From Euptelea pleiosperma (taxonomy: Eukaryota > Streptophyta > Magnoliopsida > Ranunculales > Eupteleaceae): a stretch of DNA of 64,000 nt. Numbering within the stretch: the stretch's first letter is position 1; each line of letters begins with the position of its first letter. Shown one piece after another: positions 11,148-21,850 of the stretch. A program made the position numbers and the translations under genes. The notes under the pieces were generated by a model, which had not been told where the DNA came from, did not search any database, and worked only from the letters and a program-made list of their open reading frames with translations. The DNA lies in the NCBI GenBank assembly GCA_035048495.1, contig CM068553.1:28916978-28980977 (forward strand), written 5' to 3'.

Positions 11148-12111
11148 TCATTTCGGACCATTATTAGCCCATTTCATGGCTTCTTCTGCTTGTCGGATGT
11201 ATTGGCCCAAATGCCCTTCACCGATCAAGTCCTCTATCTGGTTTTTCAGGGCGTAACATTTGTTCGTCTCATGTCCGTGGTCAATGTGGAAGGCGTAGTA
11301 TTTATTCCTATCCCGTGTTGTTGCTGTCTCAGGGTTCATGGGTCGAGGCCATTGTATTAAGTCCTTGATCAGTTCCAGAGCCTCTTCTAGGGGGATGGTC
11401 AGAGCCGTGTAAGTGCGGTCGTCCCAAGTCTGAGATTTTTTGCTCGGGCGACCCTCAAATTTTTTCTTCTTCTCTTTTTCTTCTTTCAGGAGAGACTTTT
11501 CAGCCCCCAGGATGGTGTCAACCTTTTTGGTATGTCGCAGGGTGTCATCTTCTAGCCTGGCGTACTTCTCGGCAGTTGTAAATAGGGCATCGAGGTCCGA
11601 CGGGCGGTTCTTGGTGAGGGAACGGTAGAGTTTGGACTCAATTGGCAGAGCTTTTCTGCAGGCCATGACGGTGTGTTTATCATCACAGTCCTCTACCGTG
11701 ATCATGACGTTCCAGAACCGCTTGGTGAAGTCTCGTACAGTCTCTTTCTGGTCTTTTCTTACATCGAATAAAATGTCGACGTCCTTGCGATGAAGCCTGT
11801 TACAAAAAAATTGGGAGATAAACAGGACCAACCTGAGAAGTCATGTACCGACCTGGGGGGTAGTTGGTTGAACCAGATGAGCACCTCTTCGCTTAGTGTG
11901 GATGGGAACATCCGACACATCAGACAGTCATCGAACTCCCACATGGTCATGGCCTTCCGGAACAGTAGGACATGATTTACAGGGTCCAACACCCCTGTGA
12001 ACGTTAGATACTTCGGATAGGAGAAAGACGAGGGTGCTCGGTACTGTTGGACATTCTTGACGAACAGTGAGTCCCTCAAAATTTGGGTTGCGATTGCCGC
12101 CATGCGGTCCA
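11148..12111 (-). pseudogene. T1 gag, central and C-terminal parts
   Basis: The structural capsid protein. The Retrotrans_gag core spans the two overlapping pieces (12111-11759 and 11831-11148), with WFNQLPPRS and, later, FTKRFWNV. A frameshift lies near 11800. A degenerate zinc-knuckle-type segment follows (FHIDHGHETNKCYAL, about 11290-11230) and then the GHLGQYI motif. A TGA at 11148-11150 separates it from the protease in the same frame. The N-terminal part was cut off by the insertion of solo LTR B and continues at 14870. Confidence 0.88.
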
Positions 12112-13470
12112 TGAAAATAGGGTTTTTCCGCGTCGTTGGTTACGGAAACCCTAACTTCAACATATTTTTAATTGATCCGAGACATTTAACCTGTAAAATG
12201 GGCAATTTTGCATAGTGGCTCGTGTCGGATGTCGATCCGCACTCGGGATTAGTCGGATTAGCGCGACTAAGAACATAAAATGAAGGAACATTACAAGAAA
12301 TAATAGATAAAAATAAACTTCATCATTAAGTAATCAAAATGTCTATTACAATGCTTGAATCGAACATAAAATAAAATAAGATAAACTAAAAAGCAGTTTT
12401 AAAGAAGAAGATTCTAAAGAGAATTAGAGAGAGAAAGTTAGAAAGAGGTCTCTAGAAAGAGAGATTACTCTCTAGAGAGAGAAAACTAATTTAGAGAGAG
12501 AAACTATAGGGGGAGAGAGAAAGAAGAGGTTTATCCTAGAGAGAGAAAGTGTGAGAAACTAACCTTAGGACTTACCGAGCCACCGCGTGTTGACGAGGAG
12601 ACGATCACTTGGTGGAGAATGAGGTGCTGATCGATGGCTGAAATGATCCATTAATAGGAGAGGGGCAACATCTTTTGTGCACGGTTGGAGAAGGTCTATA
12701 GTTGCTAGATCGAAGAGGAGAAGCCACATGTTGCAGGCTAGAGTAGCAGCACGTGTATGAGATCGGCAAGGTGATGCAGGGCTAAGGAGCGCACCACATG
12801 ATGTGGTTCCAAAGTGGAGGTGAATGGAGAGATTTACCTAGAGTTTCAGACCATAACTGGAGAAGGAAGTGGCGATCTTGCAGATTTGTGGATGATGATG
12901 GTGGACATTGCCATGGGGCGGTGGTTGGATGATCTGCCAGCCAGTAGGAGGTGAAGAGCCAGAAGGTTTTTGATGCTTGGCTGGAGTTGAGGATGAGGTG
13001 GAGAGCGAGAAGAAACCCAGCAACGTGATGAAGAGCCACCACGTTGCAGAGCAAGATGCAGCAAGGAGAGGAGTTGCGCCAGCAGGTTGCACTCCGGCAA
13101 TGGAGGGAAGAGGATGCAAGGGGCACCCAACTTGCAGCACCGTTTGGAGTGCTCCAAAAGGAGGAGCGGTGGTTGATGGAGAAGATCACGACTGTGAACC
13201 AGCAGGTTATAGAGATCACTTCGAAGCAGGCTGGGATGGGGACGGCTGGCGCACAAGGGCAGCAAGTTCACGGCCTTAGAGAAGAGGAAGGCAGTCCGTG
13301 CAGCAACCTGTGGGTGGAACGGCTGGTGGAGAGGGCGGTGGTTCGTGTGAGGGTGTTGGCGCTGTGGTAGACGTGCTGCACACAGCAGCGAATAGGAAGG
13401 AGCAGAAGAGGAAGCAGAAGAGGAAGAAGAAAAAGAAGGAGGACTGGACTGGTTGGGGGGGCACTGCCGA

Positions 13471-13495
13471 CCGGAGTTGCAGGCTGCAACTCCGG
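13471..13495. repeat. Perfect inverted repeat CCGGAGTTGCAG in LTR B
   Basis: Twelve-base arms CCGGAGTTGCAG and CTGCAACTCCGG separated by one base. A sister hairpin at 13613-13639 has 11-base arms and a 5-base loop. Confidence 0.95.
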
Positions 13496-13612
13496 TAGAA
13501 AACGGTAATAATAAAAAAAAACGAAAACGAAAAATATGAGAAGAAGAAGAAGAAGAAGAAGAAGAAGAAGAAGAAGAAGAAGAAGGAGGAGGAAGAGAAG
13601 GAGAACCAAATG

Positions 13613-13639
13613 GCCGGAGTTGCTGCCTGCAACTCCGGC
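13613..13639. repeat. Second perfect hairpin GCCGGAGTTGC in LTR B
   Basis: Arms GCCGGAGTTGC and GCAACTCCGGC with loop TGCCT. Related hairpins occur in D (26180-26207), F (30738-30759) and, degenerate, H (51343-51367). Confidence 0.95.
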
Positions 13640-14869
13640 GAAGGTGGAGGAGGAAGAAGAAGAAGAAAAGAAAAAAAAAGAAAAGAAACGTCCACCGGTG
13701 GAGGGAGAACGTGGGGGGATTGAAAGGGGGGAAGAGAGGAAAAGATAGGAGGGGGATTAGGGTTCGAACGAACCCCTATCCTTCTCCTTTTAAAGCTTCC
13801 CTATTTCCTTTAATGGAAATAGGGGATTTTTTGAATAAAAAAAATAAGAAAAATAATTTTTTAAATTTTTTCTTTTTTTTTTTTTTTTTTTTTTTTTAAA
13901 GTAAAAACCTACTTTTCTATGGGGAATCTCTCCATTTAGTGGACCCCCCATTTTTTAATTAAAATTATTTTGAAATTCACGGGGTCCACTAACTGGTCGG
14001 ACAACGGGTCGATGATGATGGGCCCGGCTATTGGCCCACATGGACTGATGATGTCCATCGTCTCATAAGATGATGTGACAGACATTCTGATGGCGATCGG
14101 ATGGATGGTGACTTGATTGGGACCCAGATTGGTAGATCGACGGATCTAGAGAGATCCAACGGTCCGATTGAAGATCCAACGGTCCGATGGAAGATCCAAC
14201 GGTCAGAAAGCTAAGGGAGATGAGATAGAGCCGAAGGGTAGGAGTTCTGGGGTTAAGTCAGTAGATTCGAGGATTGAGAGATGAAGAGAGAGAGAGAATA
14301 AGAAGAGATGAGATAAAAAGTATCAAAAAAAATGGAAAAAAGCACTGGCGGAGGGTCTGGAACCCTGGTCTTCACTGTGACCATCCTCACGCTTCTCCAG
14401 TAGAGTCGACTATCATTCTTTGCTGACTCATGTGGCTTTAAACGCTTTGGTCCGTCTCTAGGTCATTGGCTCTCCTGCTCTCTTCGTTCTTTGGGCCGGC
14501 ATTTTGGTCCTCTTATTCAGCCCATATTTGGCCCATATCTTCTAGTCATATCATGTGGGCTCTTTAAGCTTTGCTAATGGGCTTTCATGATCGATTTGGG
14601 CCCACAAGTCTCGAGAATCGTCCCATCGGGGTTTCCTGCGACAGAAGAAGCGCGTAATGAGACTTTATCAGAACGGCTTAATATTTAGACTTCCAAAAAT
14701 GTGTTTAATGCATGCAAATATACCATTTCGTCCAGAAAAGTGTGTTCTACGCAACAGAAGAGACTCTTACGTAGAAAAGTAGGTAAATAGAGTATTTTAC
14801 GTAGGAGAATGCAATAATGCTAAAAGGATAATTGCTTAAAATAAGCACTTTTGAGCGAATATCAGTCCA

Positions 14870-15388
14870 CAAGTGTTTCCTTCTTGCCGAGGAGACCCGC
14901 CACAAGCCCGGCCAACTGCTCGTGGGTCACCAAGTGTATCGTTACCTTCTTGAGTATTTCGGCTGCTGGTTCTTCACCTTGTTGGCTCTTAATACCCTAC
15001 TCCTGCTCGGATGGTTCTTTCCTTGGTAATTTTGGCCCTGGGGCTATTTTTGAATCCGAGGGTGAATTCCCTATTTGGGCCGTCTCATGGGTGCTTCTAC
15101 GAGCTTTGAGGTTGAACTCCCCCGACGTGGTTCTTCAATTGCTACGACTGTTCCCCTGTGACCTCCTGAGTCCTATGTGTTTGGATGCCATGACACCCGA
15201 TCATTATCAGCCGGTTGCTTCTCCAAATGCCTCCTCAGCCTTCTGTTTTCTTCTTGTAATTTTGTGACCAGTTCTTGATGGTCATTCTGTTCTTCTCGTA
15301 CCCTTCTCCCCTCTGAGATGGTATCTCGGAGGTCCCTTATGGGGCCGGCTTCCTTGCCGTTCAGTTTTGTTCGTCGTGTGTTTACCAT
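14870..15388 (-). pseudogene. T1 gag N-terminal part
   Basis: The ORF starts MVNTRRTKLNGKEAG at 15388, a typical N-terminus for plant Tat/Gypsy gag, followed by a charged coiled-coil-like stretch (REEQNDHQELVTKLQEENRR). It stops at 15173. Shifted frames carry on to 14870, where codons ETLVD join across B to RMAAIATQILRD at 12105. The start lies 40 bases downstream of the PBS, which supports it as the polyprotein start. Confidence 0.8.
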
Positions 15389-15427
15389 TCTGAATCCTCT
15401 TGTGGTCGTGGATTACACTGAGAGTAT

Positions 15428-15444
15428 CCCACGGACGGCGCCAG
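15428..15444 (-). promoter_or_regulatory. Primer binding site of T1
   Basis: Five bases beyond the 5' LTR the minus strand reads TGGCGCCGTCCGTGGGA. The first nine bases match the complement of the plant tRNA-Asp 3' end; the rest is partly matching. Confidence 0.8.
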
Positions 15445-15449
15445 AAGAT

Positions 15450-16367
15450 GTGGGTAAAAAACTCTGGCTTCTTTGCTCGCACGATCCTCGAGGAAACGGA
15501 TTGGTGGTTGGTAGGCGAACTGTCCGACGTGGTCGGCCGTGCTTCCGATGATCTTGAGAGGAATAGGCCGATTGGTGTCCTGTCTTGCCCGGATTGGTTA
15601 CTCCGTGATTGCCGACGTGTCTCCAGTCGTCGTGGTACCTACAAATCACACTCGATGCTCAAGTCAGGATGGATCCAAATACTATAGGTTCTGTTCTTGA
15701 TACCTGTCTCTCTCTCTCTCTCTTGCGCTTGTATTTTTCGATCCCTTCTTCATTAGATCTTCTCTCTTTTTATAGGGCTCTCAACAAAGAGCACGTCGTC
15801 GTTGAGGAGCCTGTAACCATCACTTCTTGATAATGGCTTTCTGTTTGTGTTTCTTGGTCTGAGGGGAATGCTTCCCCCAGGTGCTTTGTGAGACGACGTT
15901 TCGTCTGTCTAGGCTGAATCAGGGAGTATTTGTCACTTGTAGCTTGTCGGATTACTTGGGCAAATGTATCCAACAAGCCCCATTTCTGGCCGGACAGCTT
16001 CGTCACGTGTTCCAACAAGGTCCATCTTCTAGTCAGACGTCTTCGTTAGGTGTTTCGACAAGGTCCATCTTCTAGTCGGATAGCTTCGCCAGGTGTTCCG
16101 ACAAGGTCCATCATCTAGCCAGACGACTTCGTTAGGTGTTCTAGCAAGGTCTATCCTTTAGCCGGATAGCTTCGTCAGGTGTTCCGAGAAGGTCCATCCT
16201 TTAGTCGGATAGCTTCGTCAGGTGTTCCGACAAGGAGGTACGTTTATTGAGTTGTAGGCCGAGGTGGTCCGTGAACCACGGAGGCCAATAAGCCTCTTCT
16301 CGGTGTATGTGCCCATTTAAGTGACACGTGACAATGTTTTAGCTGCTCGAAAAATAGGGTACCCACA
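15450..16367 (-). repeat. 5' LTR of T1 (918 bp)
   Basis: Termini TGTGGGTA and TACCCACA; TATA box CCTATAAAAAG at 15766-15776 (minus); 43-bp tandem array at 15992-16235. Aligns with 1-896. Confidence 0.93.
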
Positions 16368-16611
16368 ACTAGGTGGACCTACAAACCAAAAATAAACCTG
16401 ATCAGTGATTTCTAAGCATTGGATTGGATTTATTTTCATGGGTTGATTTTAACCGTAGGAATTTGAGCATTATTGAGTGTTATTTGGGAGTATAGATCCA
16501 AAGGTTGTAAATCACTAATCAGGCTGATTTTTGGTTTGCAGGTCCATCGAGGGACTGTCCAAACATGCATACGGTCAAAGCACTCTAAGAGTGTACCACG
16601 TGGGTCGTATT
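16368..16611. mobile_element. M4: fold-back MITE, left end lost to T1
   Basis: Inner arm GGTGGACCTACAAACC at the T1 border mirrors GGTTTGCAGGTCCATC near 16535-16550. The outer left arm is missing and should lie on the far side of T1, which therefore inserted into this MITE. Confidence 0.65.
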
Positions 16612-16857
16612 GTGTGCTGCGATTGGCTTCGCTCACAACATGCAGTGAGCGAAAGTTTACTCTATTTTTTAGAATTTTTGGTAACGGTGTGGGGCCCACT
16701 GATTTTTGGGTGCACATAAGAAGAATCGCGTGGCCCATAACGGTGGGAACAACGCAATTAGTAAACTACGACTTAGGCAAGCGGACCTTAGGTCGTGAAC
16801 TGATCTCCCCTACCCGCATTTTTAACCAAATAAGTTCCAAGTTTAAGACTACAATGC

Positions 16858-17145
16858 AAGCCACGTGGCACACTCTTAGAGACCACTGTCTGTATGGATG
16901 CTTGGCTTGGCACATCCCTAGATAGACTTACATACCAAAATTCAACCAGATAATTACAATCCATTGGATTAGTCTTTTCCATGGTTTATCTTTAACCATG
17001 CATTTCGAGCATTATTTGGGTACTCAAATCGAAAGGTTTGAAATCACTAATCAGGTTGATATTTGGTATGTAGGTCCACCTAGGTATGGGCCAAACATCC
17101 ATACGGTCAGTGATCTCTTAGAGTGCTCCACAAAGCTCATATATA
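16858..17145. mobile_element. M3: fold-back MITE
   Basis: Long inverted arms: CACACTCTTAGAGACCACTG at left and the mirror CAGTGATCTCTTAGAGTG at right, with mirrored CCTAG and ACATACCAAA inner parts. No ORF. 16612-16857 before it holds no recognisable gene. Confidence 0.7.
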
Positions 17146-17254
17146 CTATGGTGGGACGTCTGCGTGGTTGGACATGTGAAGGTGAACATTTTGTGAAGCC
17201 TTTGTGAGGGGGTGTGCCCCAACCACGGTTTTGGTTTCATATATATCCACTAGT

Positions 17255-17590
17255 AGGTTGCCCGTGCCCACGGCACTCTCCGACAAAGCGATTGTCAAAA
17301 TCGGGTGTGAGTGGCTTAGATCCACCATCCATTTGGGGTGATAAGATCTCGGCCATCTTTTGTGATGCTGATAAGAGGGGGGATAAGTGACTTCTCTGTT
17401 TTGTTATATAGATGTATAGTGGGTGGCCCGTGCCCTCGGCACTCCCCTACAAAGCATTTTCCAAAATCGGGTGTGAGTGGTTGAGATCCATAGTCCATTT
17501 GGGGGATAAGATCTCGGCCATCCTTTGTGAAGCCGATAGGAGGGGCATAAGTGGGGAGGCAATTTCCCTGTTAAATTAATCCAACCAATA
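17255..17590. repeat. Direct duplication, about 166-bp units
   Basis: Two units containing GCCCGTGCCC, ACAAAGC, CAAAATCGGGTGTGAGTGG and GATAAGATCTCGGCCATC begin near 17255 and 17421. Resembles repeat tails carrying a CCCGTGC motif in plant genomes; class not assigned. Confidence 0.85.
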
Positions 17591-17603
17591 AGAGGGGTAT
17601 ATA

Positions 17604-18030
17604 TATATAAGGGGCCATTTGGATGACCATTTTTCAAAAAATATTTGTTTAAAAAAATGACTTTTCTAAAAATGTATATTTAAAAATACGTTTTTCTTTT
17701 TAAGGTTGTTTGGCTCATTATTAATGCAAAATGTCTTTATCTGATCTTAGTAGGCCCCACCACTATAATTAATGAGAGTAATAGATGGGAAGGGATAGGA
17801 GTAGGGTTTCTTTGTTTATTATGTTCATTGAGCTAGCAAAATTTAAAGTCTTTTTTGACTTGAAAAACGACTTTCAGCTACTTTTTATAAAAAGACTTTT
17901 TAGCTTAAAAAATATATTTTTGCCGAATAAATACTTTTAAAAAATAGTAAGCCAAACAATCTATTATTTGAAAAAAAGTCTTTTGTGGAAAAAAGACTTT
18001 CATTGTAAAAATGGCTATGCAAACAAGCCC
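17604..18030. mobile_element. AT-rich MITE-like element
   Basis: Inverted ends GGGCCATTTGGATGACCAT and, mirrored, GGGCTTGTTTGCATAGCCAT flank a highly AT-rich interior. No clear target duplication. 18031-18569 that follows is AT-rich with no gene seen. Confidence 0.55.
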
Positions 18031-18569
18031 TAAATATAAAGCATAAGTTTGTCTTTGTATTTAAAAATAGCACATATCATGTTATATTTTAACTAGTGGG
18101 CCGCACGTTGTACGTAAGTGATTGTAGGGGCCTTTGGAAAAAGTAAAAAATAAGAAAGTTTCAACCCAAAGGGCAATTTGGAAGATTAGTTTGGAGGGGT
18201 GAATCTGCAAATTGTAACAACTCAAGATACAGTTATAAAATCAAAATTCTAAAGTTGTTTGAAAATATGGAAGTAATGGCATAGAAAGTAATTAGATTTA
18301 TAAAGTAACTGCTTTGGAAATACAAAAATAATGGCATGGTTAGTAATTTTTTTATTATAAAGGGGTTGTATTGAAAATATACTTGATGGCATGGGAAGTA
18401 ATTAAATAGTTTAATAGGACTATTTTTCAATAGTTAGTCAACTTTGTTGAAACAAAATATAATGGTAAGTACAGTGAATGGACTCTTTTACTCCAAAAAT
18501 GATTCACATAAAAAATTGGAGTAGAACGTTATTGATAGACGTCCATCAACACAGTTGATGACCGACCAT

Positions 18570-18841
18570 AGTATGAGCCATGGCAGACTATTAGAGACCA
18601 CTGCCCCATCCCTAGGTGGACCTACGTATGAAAATCAACCTAATTAGTGATTTCTAAGCGTTCGATTGGAGTTGTTTTCATTGGTTGATTTTTACCTCTA
18701 GGATTTGAGCATCATTTGGAGTATAAAGATCCAAAGGTTTGACTTCACTAATTAGTATAATTTTTGGTTCGTGGGTCCACCTAGGGATGGGCCAAACATC
18801 TCGGTCAGTGGTCTCTAAGAGTGTGCTAGGTGGCTCATACT
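18570..18841. mobile_element. M1: fold-back MITE, best-preserved copy
   Basis: A 272-bp unit made almost wholly of inverted arms of more than 100 bases: AGTATGAGCCA, then TTAGAGACCACTG, then CCATCCCTAGGTGGACC, mirrored on the right. Related copies at 16368, 16858, 24451 and 60688. Confidence 0.8.
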
Positions 18842-18984
18842 GCGTCAATCGAAAAGAGCTCAGCTTAATGAAGTAATTTGTGGCCTTCGATGAAGAAACA
18901 TTTAATCAACTATTTGTTGTTGGTCGAAATACTCAGCATTTAAAGTAGTAATATGTGTTTTGTTTTTAGAGGCAACTATAGTGA

Positions 18985-19392
18985 ACAACATGCTCTAACC
19001 CATGATGAATTGTATAACTCAAACGATGCGCTTCAACGAGCACTTCTTCCTTCAGTTGGGAGTCATCTAGTACACAAATCCTCCCTAAGTATCTAATGCT
19101 ACAATCTAGTTGTACTGAGTACCATCCATCTGTCCCTCTCTATTGGCTATGTATGCACAATTATTCTCTAGCTTCTTGTCCTGCTGTTGAGCATTAATTA
19201 ACCTCTGAAGAAGACTTGGTTGAGCTACCAAGTTATATACGTAAGCTTGAATATCTTACCTCCCAACACAAAAATCAAAGTCTTCAATTGCATCAAGCAT
19301 CTTCAACCTCCTCAATGTAAAACTAGCCATCATCCTCTCAGACTTCCTAGTCAAAGCATCTACTACAACATTTGCCTTCCCCGAGTAGTAAT
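18985..19392 (-). pseudogene. Chromovirus-type Gypsy pol relic (RNase H end and integrase start)
   Basis: Minus-strand codons read YSGKANVVVDALTRKS, the conserved RNase H/integrase junction of chromoviruses such as Tekay/Del. They continue to LKEEVLVEAHRLSYTIHHG, the start of the integrase zinc domain. Several stops. The right side ends abruptly where the K LTR begins, so K inserted into this older element. Confidence 0.75.
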
Positions 19393-21379
19393 TGTGGGTA
19401 GCCAAATTTTCACATATGATACGAGGACACTAGGTATGAAAGACGGATTATGATGGGACCCACTGTCCACTTGACAACACTCAACTAGTACGAAAACCCA
19501 TGTACAATAGACAGACCATAACTAGAGGGTCCACCTCCAGACAGAGAGTAATCAGTTTGGAATCATGGCATACAGAGGATAATCCATAAATAGGTCGTTT
19601 GCCCTGCAAGACATGAGTAAACAATCTAAAAACAGATCCGTTTGGTAGTAGATGAGACCCAGTCGGTAACAGACGAGCTCTACAACAAATGAACTGGGGG
19701 AAGAGCCGGGACATCAGACGGAGAGGCTCGCTTCAGATCCAAACCTGGTGCCAGCAAAGTGGCATGAGAGAAGGAATATTCCCTCAAAGGGAATCTTCTC
19801 TAAGCAAAAGGAAGATTCCCAAAGGCGGTCCAAGGAAATTTATAAATAGCTAGACACCTACTCAGAGAGGGGATCGACAATTGACCCAAAAGAGCACTCC
19901 AATCTAACTCAAACAACATCTAAAACATACCACCACAGAGAAGAATATCTTACCTCTTGCACCTTTCTTTCTGAAGTTCCCTTGATATTGATACAATAGG
20001 ACCTAGGAGGTGAATAGGGCTATTAATTTTAAGCCTAAATTGATTACTAATATGCTTGAACAGATGAAGTAATCAAACCAACAAAATCAAATAGACAACA
20101 ATCCATAATACATATATTTATAGTGGTTCGATGAATCAACACCTAAGTCCACTTTTCAAATGGCTCCATTGAGCCTTAACACCTTTTTAATTCAATACCT
20201 AAGCAACTTTTTAATATTTAATAGGGTAAATGACTCGGTCTCGATCGTAATCGATATAGACAGAGTAAGGTCGCAACCAAACTCCAGTTCAGTCAAGGTT
20301 CTAGTTGACTCAAACAAGGTAACAATTTTTTTTTGTAAGCCATAGGGTAACAATATAGATGGATAGAATTACTATGGGAGTGATTCTTAAATGAACACTT
20401 CCAACAAACAAAGTTACTTCTTAGTATAGGAATGTAACTTCGTTATTGCTGAAGCTTTGCCAAGGCTGCAAGTCAGAACCGCAGTGCACACCAATCACCT
20501 GAGTTGATCCAGAATCGAAGAACGCAGACCACAAAAGTCGATCTCCCACAAGCTAGGCAAGCACACCACCGAGGCAAACACAAGGGCAAGGGAGCAAAAA
20601 TAAAATCTAGGAAGCTTAGAACAAATCTCTTGATAATGATGAGTTCAAGAGAAGGCTGAGTGAATTGGTAAGTAAAGAGTGAAGGGGGGATGGGTATTTA
20701 TAATTAGAAGGGTAGGGAAATGCGAGTGCGTGATTCAAGGGTTTCTTAGACTGATCGACTAGTTATTCACCACCAGTATCCCAGTCTAACAAATAGACAG
20801 AACTAAGGTCCATATCATTGGGGCTCCTTATGATATGCTGGGAGGCTTCAAATATGTCCAAGTGGACTTCCTAGGGTTTTCCCAAATCTACGATTCTTTA
20901 GTACCCACCCGCAGTGCATCAAGGTTCGCCTCTTTGCCGCTCTAGGAATCATCGAGACACGCTCTCCCAAGTCTATGTTACCAGATCAATAGTGGTTACA
21001 CAAATACCCAAGGTTGTTCTGTAATTGACAACACAAGGAGTATACTTATCACTTTCTGGAACTTCTATTAGCTATCTGCCATTGATGCACTTGTCCCGAC
21101 TTGATCGTCGGAGTGCTTTTGGCAAGTACACCACCCCCTCCATATCCGGTAGAAAGGATCTTCATCGTTAGTAGATAATCAATTACAAACTTCATCTAAT
21201 GGAAGGAAACTTCCTGCCAAGCAGGCCCTCAGCAGCTAGCTCAATCTTGGAGGAGGCCATCATTTATGCTATGCAGTTTACAACAAGATTGTCTGGTTAT
21301 AAATAGAGGTCACCTTTTCAACCAAAGCATCGACTTCCTCGGGGAGTGTGTGGATAAGATCTCAGATTTTGTCTCCACA
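19393..21379 (+). repeat. 5' LTR of K, with an internal foreign insert
   Basis: Begins TGTGGGTA and ends CCACA, similar to the J LTR in reverse (40250-41388). TATAAATAGC at 19841-19850 is the likely TATA box. About 19990-21045 has no counterpart in the J LTR and is taken as an insertion. It contains ACCTAGGAGGTGAATAGG and GTGGTTCG motifs typical of plant Copia LTR sequences. Its ends were not resolved. Confidence 0.65.
19990..21045. repeat. Copia-like LTR fragment within the K LTR
   Basis: The phrase GACCTAGGAGGTGAATAGGG (20010 region) and TAGTGGTTCGATGAATC (about 20120) resemble plant Copia LTR text. No coding domain; boundaries approximate. Confidence 0.4.
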
Positions 21380-21384
21380 TCTTT

Positions 21385-21400
21385 TGGCGGCGTCTATGGG
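21385..21400 (+). promoter_or_regulatory. Primer binding site of K
   Basis: TGGCGGCGTCTATGGG lies five bases after the LTR end, in the same place as the T1 PBS. Confidence 0.7.
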
Positions 21401-21439
21401 CAGTGATGATAAGCTTTCTAGCATACGGAGGAAGCTAGA

Positions 21440-21850
21440 GTGCTCGTATTGATGGTTATTACGAGGCAAATCAATGCTTGTAGGAAACAAGCAGTAGATC
21501 AAAACACGGACCTGAGAGACACCCTCACCAAAAGGAGAAGGGTTAGAGTAAGGGTAGCCTTAGCAAATCGAGATCACCCGACTCAAACGCCAGTTAGAGA
21601 AGTAACCCATCAATAGAGGTCATGCATTAGGAAGTTCGGCCTGCAAGATGCAACAGCCTTGCTAAAAGCCTTTACTGCAATTCAAATTCATAAAAGTCCG
21701 ATCTATGAAACCCTAGGCTCAAGCACAAAGACCCAAGCGCACCGGCTGCCACCTAGACCCATCACAAAGATCCAACCTACCATAGTGGGAGCGTTGATTC
21801 ATTAGAGTTGTTTACCAGGGGTCAGATTGAGAACTTGGTAGCTGAGCTAC
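21440..21850 (+). pseudogene. K gag N-terminal region, degenerate
   Basis: Position between PBS and the next gag piece, and the AGATTGAGAACTTGGTAGCTG end, fit the N-terminal gag. No open frame of useful length remains. Element C interrupts it at 21851. Confidence 0.5.

Larger units (their letters stand above)
12112..14864 (-). mobile_element. B: solo LTR of family L
   Basis: The 2753-bp unit has inverse-oriented termini, TGAAAATAGGG at left and GCGAATATCA at right. It has perfect duplications gtcca at 12107-12111 and 14865-14869. It interrupts T1 gag. Contents in LTR sense order: U3 end, tRNA-like segment (14345-14412), a GATCCAACGGTCCGA triplicate (14155-14205), a poly-T run (13869-13897), a TATA-like TTTAAAAGG (about 13785), two perfect hairpins (13471-13495 and 13613-13639), a GAA run (13540-13582), CT-rich blocks and the terminal hairpin. 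Confidence 0.93.
1..16367 (-). mobile_element. T1: Tat-like Ty3/Gypsy LTR retrotransposon, nearly complete, nested insertions
   Basis: Two matching LTRs bracket, on the minus strand, a PBS, gag, protease, RT, RNase H, integrase and PPT in Gypsy order. An antisense extra gene lies between integrase and the 3' LTR. A second RNase H domain, the tRNA-Asp-type PBS and the antisense ORF are known hallmarks of the Tat clade. The left LTR is cut by the window edge; comparison with the right LTR says about 64 bases are missing. The body is interrupted by a hAT MITE (4273-4688) and solo LTRs A and B. Without them the element is about 10.7 kb. Many stops and frameshifts make it a dead copy. The right flank starts ACTAG, the predicted target duplication. 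Confidence 0.93.

Noticed and set aside
13268..13748. Long ORFs rich in Leu/Arg on both strands
   Set aside because: They are translations of the GAA/TTC run and neighbouring low-complexity DNA.
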